This document shows, piece after piece, positions 58,433 to 64,000 of a DNA stretch of 64,000 nt. Below the pieces are notes generated by a model. It was not told where the DNA came from and made no database searches. It was given only the letters and a program-made list of their open reading frames with translations. The stretch spans positions 62,001 through 126,000 of the forward strand of contig NZ_MVID01000010.1 in assembly GCF_002086815.1 (NCBI RefSeq). Direction: 5' to 3'. Within the stretch, counting starts at the first letter, position 1; the number at the start of each line of letters is the position of its first letter. Source of the stretch: Mycolicibacterium parafortuitum (GTDB taxonomy: Bacteria > Actinomycetota > Actinomycetes > Mycobacteriales > Mycobacteriaceae). Position numbers and translations under genes: made by a program.

Positions 58433-60130
58433 TCAATCGCAGCAGGATCTCGCGGCGACATCCAGCCGGCATGCGCAGGAGGCCGCGATCGGCACGTCGG
58501 CGCGGGCGGCGGCGAGTTCGAGCTGTTTGCCGATGATCACGGCTTCGGCGTCGCGGCCCAGCCGGGTCAGGCACTCGTGGTGGCCGTGCAGGCTCCACAC
58601 GTTGCCCGGGTGCTGGCACGGCCTGCTCAGCGTCGGGTCCAGCCCCAGATCGGCGGCGTACACCGCGGCGGCGTCCTCGACCCGGCCCTGCTCCAGCAGC
58701 AGCGCGCCGAGCGCGTGCCGGGTGGGCTGCATCCATCCCCAGGGTTCGTCGTACGGGAGCGAGTCGTCGAGCTCGACCGCCCGCCGCAGATGTGCGAACG
58801 CTTCGTCGAATTTCCCGGCTCGGTAGTCGATCTCACCGTCCAGCATGGCTGCGGCCACCGCCAGGATGTCGCGGCTGGTGTTGTTGAACAGATAACGGCT
58901 TTCCGGGATCCGCGCATAGGCGGCGGCGAACGAGTCGCGTTCGGCGCATGCCTGGTCGAGGTTGCCGCTCGCCGCGTGCGCGACACCCCGTCCGTAGTGG
59001 ATGGTCGCCGTGGTCGTGCAGTACAGCGACGTGTCCTCGGGCAGCGGGGTGGCGATCAGTTCCTCCCACCGTCCGAACCGCACCAGTACGTGGACGCGCA
59101 GCGGGACGAACGCTTCCAGCCAGTCCGCCATGGGAGGTGACTCGATGGCGAGCAGTTGCGGTGTCAGTTGTTCGGCGAGCTCGTCGGCGGCCCGCAGCGC
59201 GATCGACGAATTCCCTTCGAACATCGCCGAATACACCACGAAGTGTAGGTTGTGCGCCCGGTAGAGCGAATAGAAGTTCAGCGGTCCTCGCGTTTCGACG
59301 AAGCGGTGGTCCACCTGCACCGCGGCCAGGTTGGCGACCACAGAATCCCGGTAATTGCCGCACAGCACGTCGATGTGGCTGGGCATGTGCTGGAGGTGGC
59401 CGGCGTCGGGGACCAGGCCGCGCAGGAGGTCCGCCGCGGGCAGGGCGGCCTGCGGTGTGGTCGACATTTCCATCGTGTGGATGTAGAGGTGCAGGATTCC
59501 CGGATGCCTGCGGCCGGCCTCGGTGGCGAGGGCGTCCTCGAGGAGGCGTCTGGCCTCCACGACACGGGAACCGGGCGCGGGCTCACCGGTTCGGCTGTCC
59601 CACAACGCCCATGCGGTGACGTTGACCAGCGCGTCGGCCGCCAGTGCCGCGACGTCGACGTCGTCGGGGTGGTCGGCGGCCAGCGCGGCCATCGCATCCG
59701 CGTAGGCGGTGTGGCCGGCGGTCAACGTGTCTGCGTCGGCCGGATCGCCGGTGGGGAAGCGGGCCGTGAGCGCGTCGATCAGGCGCCGTTCGAGCACCGA
59801 GGCCCGCCCTTTGGCCGCGAGCCGGAGTTCCCTGCGTGCCCGCGCCAGCGACGCCGCGAGGTCGACGGGGTCGAACGCCTCCCAGCCCTTGTTGTAGTTC
59901 GGCCCGACCGCGTAGGCGATGCCCCAGCGGGCGAACGCGAAGTCCGGGTCGAGTTCCAGCGCGCGTTCGAAGCAGTGGATGGCTTCCTCGTGGTTGAACG
60001 CGTACGACCAGACCATGCCGCGGTCGAACCAGATCTGCGCGCTCTCGGATGTGGTGTCAGTCCGGCGATGATACGAGCCGAGGTCGTAGTACGGTTCGGC
60101 CTCGTTCGGCACGCTCGACGCGGCGGTCAT
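58433..60130 (-). CDS. Tetratricopeptide repeat protein
   Basis: The 565-residue protein is mostly helical. It has TPR-like units (NHEEAIHCFERALELDPDFAFARWGIAYAVGPNYNKGW near the N-terminus and FDEAFAHLRRAVELDDSLPYDEPWGWMQPTRHALGALLLEQGRVEDAAAVYAADL near the C-terminus). The LQHMPSHIDVLCGNYRDSV stretch is characteristic of a conserved but functionally unknown TPR family. The C-terminus is Cys-containing (ASCACRLDVAARSCCD). Its start overlaps the upstream membrane-protein gene by 74 bases; an internal start at 60016 would avoid this but would remove conserved sequence. Confidence 0.78.
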   Translation of the reverse strand: MTAASSVPNEAEPYYDLGSYHRRTDTTSESAQIWFDRGMVWSYAFNHEEAIHCFERALELDPDFAFARWGIAYAVGPNYNKGWEAFDPVDLAASLARARRELRLAAKGRASVLERRLIDALTARFPTGDPADADTLTAGHTAYADAMAALAADHPDDVDVAALAADALVNVTAWALWDSRTGEPAPGSRVVEARRLLEDALATEAGRRHPGILHLYIHTMEMSTTPQAALPAADLLRGLVPDAGHLQHMPSHIDVLCGNYRDSVVANLAAVQVDHRFVETRGPLNFYSLYRAHNLHFVVYSAMFEGNSSIALRAADELAEQLTPQLLAIESPPMADWLEAFVPLRVHVLVRFGRWEELIATPLPEDTSLYCTTTATIHYGRGVAHAASGNLDQACAERDSFAAAYARIPESRYLFNNTSRDILAVAAAMLDGEIDYRAGKFDEAFAHLRRAVELDDSLPYDEPWGWMQPTRHALGALLLEQGRVEDAAAVYAADLGLDPTLSRPCQHPGNVWSLHGHHECLTRLGRDAEAVIIGKQLELAAARADVPIAASCACRLDVAARSCCD

Positions 60131-61127
60131 ACACCGCACGATAATTCACCCTGGCTGCGGTCGCGCAGATTGCGAGGAAAGCCCCTGCTGCGGCCCACGC
60201 CGCCAGCGTCAACAGTGGTGCCACGGCACCGTGTCCGTCGAAATAGGTGATACTGCGCAGCAACTCGACCCCGGATCCCTGCGGGACCACATCGGTGAAC
60301 GTGGAATAGAACCCCGACAGCAGCGGGCGTCCCACCGGACCCGCCGCCGCGGCGTTACCGATCACGACGAGGAACAGCCCCAGCGCCACCGACGGCACCG
60401 CCCCGAACGCGGTCGCGACCCCGGTGATGGCGCCGCCGACGGCGATCGCGTAGAGCCACAGCACGCCGAAGACCTGCCACGAGTGCGCGGTCAGCGCGTC
60501 CAGCCCAGGGCCGACATAGAGGGTCACCAGTCCGGCCAGTACCGCCGAGAACACCGACAGCGACACGGTGCGCAGCGCGAGCGTCACCGGCGTGCGGACC
60601 GTACCCATCAACCGTCCGAGCAGCGCCGCACCCAGCGACGCGCCGATCGAGAGGAAGATGACCGCGTAGAACTCGACGGTTCCGGACGGGTCGCCGGCCG
60701 AGGTCGGCGCGACGTCCTCGACGACCGCGGCGAGACCGGCCTGCTCGGCGGCCTGTCGGCCGACCGATTCGGCGGCGACCGCGACGCTGTGGCCGCCCCC
60801 ACCCGCGACGAAGATCGTCATCCTGCCCTCGGGGTCCACGGCGAATGCGGTGTCGGCTTTGCGCTCGAGGACCTGCGCCCTCGCGCCGGCGGCGTCGCCG
60901 AACTCGTTGACCGTCAACACATCCTGTTGGCGCAGACCGTCGACGAAGGTCGCCGGCCCGGACGCCGCCACCGTCATGTGATGCAGCGTCGGTTTGGCGA
61001 ATGCGCCGGAATAGCTCGCCACCATCGCGAGCACGAAGACGGTCAGCCCGGCCAGGGCCAGCACCGTGGTGCGGATCGCGGCGCGATCGCGGATCGGGGG
61101 GAGTTCCGGTGAGTGGTGTCTACCCAC
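60057..61127 (-). CDS. YhgE/Pip-like multi-pass membrane protein (ABC-2 permease-like)
   Basis: The 356-residue protein has one N-terminal helix (about 20-45), an extracellular domain of about 110 residues, and six hydrophobic helices in the last 190 residues, the layout of YhgE/ABC-2 type membrane proteins. No ATPase gene is adjacent. Its start overlaps the TetR regulator stop by 8 bases (61120-61127), so the regulator and this protein are one transcript, suggesting efflux or envelope function controlled by a small ligand. Confidence 0.7.
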   Translation of the reverse strand: MGRHHSPELPPIRDRAAIRTTVLALAGLTVFVLAMVASYSGAFAKPTLHHMTVAASGPATFVDGLRQQDVLTVNEFGDAAGARAQVLERKADTAFAVDPEGRMTIFVAGGGGHSVAVAAESVGRQAAEQAGLAAVVEDVAPTSAGDPSGTVEFYAVIFLSIGASLGAALLGRLMGTVRTPVTLALRTVSLSVFSAVLAGLVTLYVGPGLDALTAHSWQVFGVLWLYAIAVGGAITGVATAFGAVPSVALGLFLVVIGNAAAAGPVGRPLLSGFYSTFTDVVPQGSGVELLRSITYFDGHGAVAPLLTLAAWAAAGAFLAICATAARVNYRAVYDRRVERAERGRTVLRPRLVSSPD

Positions 61128-61713
61128 GGTCGGGTCCTTTCTGGATCGACGCAGTGCCCAGCAGTGCGTCGACGGTGTCGAGTGCCGCGCGCACCCGGGC
61201 GTGCAGATCGGTGGCGTCCGGGTCTTCCATCCAGGACCTCAGGACCTCCACGAACCCGCCCACCAGGAAGCGGGTGACCGCGTCGGCTGGAACAGGGGAG
61301 ACCGCGTCGAGCACGGCGAGGCCCTGTTCGGCGATCTGGCGGCAGGGTGTGACCAGTGCGTCGCGGTAGGTGACGAGCACATGTTGGTGGACGGTGCTCG
61401 ATACGGCGTTGCGGCACAACGGCGAATGCTTCGCGGCGAACCCGAACAACTCGAGAATCCGTGCGCGCGCGTCGGTGCCGTCGTAGATGGGCATGGCGGA
61501 ATCGAAGGCGTGGCTGAATGCGGCGGCCACCACATCGTCGCGGTCGCGGAAATGGCGGTAGAAGACCTGACGGCTGACCTGGGCGTGCGCGGTCAGATCG
61601 CCGACCGAGATCGCGTCCACCGGATGCTCGTGGGCAAGTGCGAACGCCGCATCCCGGAGCCGGGTATGGACCCGTTCCGCACGTGGATCGGCACTGCGGC
61701 CGCGTAAGCGCAT
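61120..61713 (-). CDS. TetR family transcriptional regulator
   Basis: The 197-residue protein has the N-terminal helix-turn-helix (RLRDAAFALAHEHPVDAISVGDLTAHAQVSRQVFYRHFRDRDDVVAAAF) and a ligand-binding helical domain. It probably represses its own operon, which includes the YhgE-like membrane protein and the TPR protein downstream. The region just upstream (61714-61765) is short and AT-richer and likely holds its operator. Confidence 0.87.
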   Translation of the reverse strand: MRLRGRSADPRAERVHTRLRDAAFALAHEHPVDAISVGDLTAHAQVSRQVFYRHFRDRDDVVAAAFSHAFDSAMPIYDGTDARARILELFGFAAKHSPLCRNAVSSTVHQHVLVTYRDALVTPCRQIAEQGLAVLDAVSPVPADAVTRFLVGGFVEVLRSWMEDPDATDLHARVRAALDTVDALLGTASIQKGPDRG

Positions 61714-61765
61714 GACGTGAGGTTAGAGGACTTTGTTTACAGTTGTCCACGAAAAGGTAGGTCGA

Positions 61766-63256
61766 CTAAGTCACCTTGTGCGCGTCCGTGTGATCGGCCA
61801 TACCCACGTCACCGGGGGCCACGAACCACTCCCGCAGGAAGTCCGTCAACGCGGCGATGTCGCCGGTATCTCCGCGTGCCGCCAGATAGCCGTCGGGCCG
61901 AACCAGTAGCCACCCGTCGTCGCGGCCCGGCCGCACCGTCACCGCCCCGTCCCACCGACGGGTCGCGTCGCGGGCCGTCGCGTCGTCGGTGAACAACGTC
62001 AGCGCGCCGAGGTCGAGTTCGTCGTACAGCCCGTCCGCGTCGGGCACCCGGTCACCCGCCCCGAACGGCCCGCCCCGGTAATCCGCCGAGAGTTGCCCGA
62101 ACATCGCCGCGGCCGCCTCCTGCACCCGCGATCGCCCAAGCGCTCTCGGCGCCATACGGATTCGCGCCTCGTGTACGGCACGATTGGTCGAGTTGAAGAC
62201 GCGCGTACCGATCTCGGTGAACCCGATCACCTTCCGGATCACCGGCAGCCGCTCTGGGGAATACGTATCCAGCACCGCGGTTTTCGCGCGGCCGTCGAGC
62301 ACCATCGCCAGCTTCCAGGACAGGTTGATCATGTCCTGCACCCCGAGGTTCATACCCTGCCCGCCCGCCGGACTGTGCACATGGGCCGCATCTCCGCCGA
62401 AGAACACCCGACCCTTCCGTAGTGTCTTCATGTGCCTGCTGTTGATCCGGAACCGTGAGCTCCAGTTCATCGAGTGCAACCGCGCCGGCACGTGCACCAC
62501 CCGGTCGAACAGCACCTGGATGTGTGCGAGTCCGACCTCGCCCGCATCGGTCGCCACCCCGCCGGGATCGGTCGCCATCAGCCGGAACCGGCCGCCGCCC
62601 ATCGGGAACACCGCGAAGAATCCGTTGGCGGCTAGGAAGATCGACACCTCATCGGACGGTAGATCGCCGTCGATGTGCAGGTCCGCCAGCACGTAGTTGT
62701 GGGGGAGTGTGCGCCCGGCGAACCCGAGTCCCAGGGCTCTGCGGATCGTGCTGTGCGGGCCGTCGGCCGCGATGACGTACGAAGCGCGCACGGTCTCGTC
62801 GGCGCCGCTGCTGCGCATCGTGACGTCGACGCCCTCGGCCGACTCCCGCACCGTGGTGACCGTCACGCCACGCTCCACCTTGACGCCTTGCCGGGCAAGC
62901 TGCTCGGTCAGCAGTCGTTCGGTCTCCGATTGCGCGAGCATCAGGATGAAGTTGAATTCGCTGGGCATTCGGTGCAACTCGATCGACGCGAGACGGCGCC
63001 CCGCCGCGTACAGCGTTGCGCTGCCGGCCCGATTGCCCAGCGGCAGCATCCGGTCGCCGACACCGCGGACACGCAGCAGTTCCAGCGTGCGCGCCTGCAC
63101 GGCCAGTGCGCGTGACTCCGGGGAGGGGCGCTCGGCGCGGTCGACGATGCGGACGGCGACGCCCAGCCGGGACAGCTCGAGCGCCGCGGTCAGGCCGGTG
63201 GGCCCAGCCCCTGCGATCAGAACGGAGGTGGATGCCGACGGCGGCTGACCGGCCAT
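61766..63256 (-). CDS. FAD-dependent aromatic monooxygenase (PheA/TfdB-like)
   Basis: The 496-residue class A flavoprotein has the FAD motif VLIAGAGPTGLTAALELSRLG, the DG motif YVIAADGPHSTIRRALG and the GD motif VFFGGDAAHVHSPAGGQGMNLG. A C-terminal thioredoxin-like extension follows. Family members hydroxylate phenols, polyketides or antibiotics using NAD(P)H. It is divergent from a TetR gene; the shared region has repeated operator half-sites, so it is most likely ligand-induced. Confidence 0.88.
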   Translation of the reverse strand: MAGQPPSASTSVLIAGAGPTGLTAALELSRLGVAVRIVDRAERPSPESRALAVQARTLELLRVRGVGDRMLPLGNRAGSATLYAAGRRLASIELHRMPSEFNFILMLAQSETERLLTEQLARQGVKVERGVTVTTVRESAEGVDVTMRSSGADETVRASYVIAADGPHSTIRRALGLGFAGRTLPHNYVLADLHIDGDLPSDEVSIFLAANGFFAVFPMGGGRFRLMATDPGGVATDAGEVGLAHIQVLFDRVVHVPARLHSMNWSSRFRINSRHMKTLRKGRVFFGGDAAHVHSPAGGQGMNLGVQDMINLSWKLAMVLDGRAKTAVLDTYSPERLPVIRKVIGFTEIGTRVFNSTNRAVHEARIRMAPRALGRSRVQEAAAAMFGQLSADYRGGPFGAGDRVPDADGLYDELDLGALTLFTDDATARDATRRWDGAVTVRPGRDDGWLLVRPDGYLAARGDTGDIAALTDFLREWFVAPGDVGMADHTDAHKVT

Positions 63257-63273
63257 GGTGAACTCCTCTGCGC

Positions 63274-63370
63274 TAAGTCGACGCTGCTCTAAGTCGACAC
63301 TGCTCTAAGTCAACGACTGTTGACTTACACGATAGGCCGATGGCGACATAAGTCAACATCTGGTGACTTA
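63274..63370. promoter_or_regulatory. Operator array between the FAD monooxygenase and TetR genes
   Basis: TAAGTC half-sites occur at 63274, 63290 and 63306 (16-base period). The third is part of the perfect palindrome AAGTCAAC-N4-GTTGACTT (63307-63326). A second palindrome TAAGTCAACATCTGGTGACTTA (63349-63370, one mismatch) lies 10 bases before the TetR start. This fits binding by the adjacent TetR protein to control both genes. Confidence 0.7.
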
Positions 63371-63380
63371 TGCTCTGCCC

Positions 63381-63938
63381 ATGACGAGACCGCGTAACGC
63401 CGAGGCCACCAGGGCGGGCATCCTGACCGCCGCCCGCGCGCGGTTCGGGGCCGACGGCTACGACCGGACCACGCTGCGGGCCATCGCCGCCGACGTCGGC
63501 GTGGACCCGGCCCTGGTGATCCGGTATTTCGGAAACAAGCAGCAGCTCTTCGCGGCAGCAGCGGAGTTCGAGCTCCACCTGCCCGACCTCACCGAGCTGA
63601 CCCCGGATGAGATGGCCGACGCGCTGCTGGAGCGGTTCTTCGCAGTCTGGGAGCGTGACTCCACCTTCATCGCTCTCCTGCGCGCGGCGATGACGAGCGA
63701 CGCGGCCGCCGAGACCATGCGTCAGGTGTTCGCCACCCAGGTGGCGCCGACCATGTCCAAGGTCGTCACCGACAATCCGGGTCCGCGTGCCGCGCTGATC
63801 GGCTCACTTGTGATCGGGATGGCGACCACCCGCTACGTGATCAAGGCGCCCGCGGTCGCCGCCCTCGGCCACGAGGAACTCAAGCGGTGGGCGCGCCCCA
63901 TCATCCGCGATCTGCTCGTCGGGCCACCCCCGCGGTGA
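63381..63938 (+). CDS. TetR family transcriptional regulator
   Basis: The 185-residue protein has the TetR helix-turn-helix (AGILTAARARFGADGYDRTTLRAIAADVGVDPALVIRYFGNKQQLF) and a C-terminal domain of the TetR_C type seen in many mycobacterial copies. ATG 63381 (MTRPRNAEATRAG) is the family start; an ATG at 63363 lies within the operator palindrome and is unlikely. It should regulate itself and the divergent FAD monooxygenase. Confidence 0.9.
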   Translation: MTRPRNAEATRAGILTAARARFGADGYDRTTLRAIAADVGVDPALVIRYFGNKQQLFAAAAEFELHLPDLTELTPDEMADALLERFFAVWERDSTFIALLRAAMTSDAAAETMRQVFATQVAPTMSKVVTDNPGPRAALIGSLVIGMATTRYVIKAPAVAALGHEELKRWARPIIRDLLVGPPPR

Positions 63939-63945
63939 CACCCGG

Positions 63946-63961
63946 ATTGACACGTGTTCTA
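63946..63961. promoter_or_regulatory. KstR-like half-palindromic box at the right edge
   Basis: ATTGACACGTGTTCTA resembles the TAGAACACGTGTTCTA type element found upstream of KstR-controlled sterol genes. The right half is perfect and the left half is degenerate. The gene it would control starts at or beyond the window edge. Confidence 0.3.
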
Positions 63962-63969
63962 GTCGAGGG

Positions 63970-64000
63970 GTGCTGGACTACACCCACGTGGACGGATTGA
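63970..64000 (+). CDS. Possible 5' end of a gene cut by the window edge
   Basis: A GTG at 63970 opens a frame (VLDYTHVDGL) that runs off the window end, 31 bases away. Too short to assign; the KstR-like box just upstream is the only context. Confidence 0.2.
   Translation, partial: MLDYTHVDGL

Overview
The window is a high-GC actinobacterial chromosome segment from a mycobacterium, most likely an environmental, rapidly growing Mycolicibacterium-type species. Support comes from PE-PPE domain esterases, a cutinase, an antigen 85 type mycolyltransferase, the Apa glycoprotein, a mycothiol-dependent enzyme, F420/LLM oxidoreductases, IdeR-type iron boxes, many GTG/TTG starts and gene junctions that overlap by 4 or 8 bases. 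The presence of Lon argues against the M. tuberculosis complex. From memory, gene order matches the M. tuberculosis block Rv1836c-glcB-Rv1841c-Rv1842c-guaB1-gnd1-Rv1845c-Rv1846c-Rv1847-ureABCFGD-ndh-Rv1855c-Rv1856c-apa-Rv1861-adhA, then Rv1867, with local insertions and losses. I had no search tools, so the synteny is knowledge-based.

Layout. 0.1-6.1 kb: a methyltransferase and secreted or oxidative enzymes (two PE-PPE esterases with acidic tails, a cutinase, a Baeyer-Villiger type monooxygenase). 6.7-8.8 kb: an SDR converging on a solitary AlkB alkane hydroxylase. 9.0-16.7 kb, minus strand: a solute-binding/VWA membrane protein behind malate synthase G, a gene with an in-frame 24-bp tandem repeat, and two CNNM/CorC-type membrane proteins behind a foldable leader. 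17.0-20.6 kb: an FbpABC-type ferric iron ABC transporter with an IdeR-like box at its start codon. 20.6-25.0 kb, minus strand: guaB1, gnd1, and a BlaI/BlaR pair. 25.2-26.2 kb: a second iron-controlled stretch with an FhuF-like gene and, overlapping its stop codon, a palindromic IdeR box followed by a terminator-ended non-coding transcript that sits exactly where the iron-sparing sRNA MrsI (ncRv11846) lies in M. tuberculosis. 26.2-31.1 kb: a thioesterase, a 26-bp hairpin repeat array, and the urease operon ureABCFGD. 31.2-43.2 kb: ndh, an LLM oxidoreductase, an SDR, apa, a small membrane protein, adhA, a CGNR protein, a CPBP protease, phosphoketolase and a thiolase-like protein. 43.2-51.4 kb: malate dehydrogenase, a lipoprotein, a DNA glycosylase, a TfoX-like protein, an LLM oxidoreductase, Lon with HAIR-like operator sequences, an SDR and a mycolyltransferase. 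51.5-55.1 kb: a receptor-type adenylate cyclase overlapping a cyclic-nucleotide-binding MscS channel. 55.2-64.0 kb: DUF1810, a GH13 enzyme, a deaminase, a mycothiol enzyme, a TPR protein, a YhgE-like membrane protein, and two TetR regulators, one divergent from an FAD hydroxylase.

The strongest unusual signals are not single genes. (1) A chain of six overlapping 12-codon mini-ORFs (32-bp period) sits between the deaminase and the GH13 gene, each carrying its own Shine-Dalgarno and ATGA junction. (2) Three other tandem arrays (24, 26 and 14 bp) also touch start or stop codons. (3) Three IdeR-like boxes lie within 9 kb, covering an iron importer, an FhuF-like gene and an MrsI-like sRNA. (4) There are two same-length (60 bp) palindromic intergenic elements whose arms differ by paired changes.
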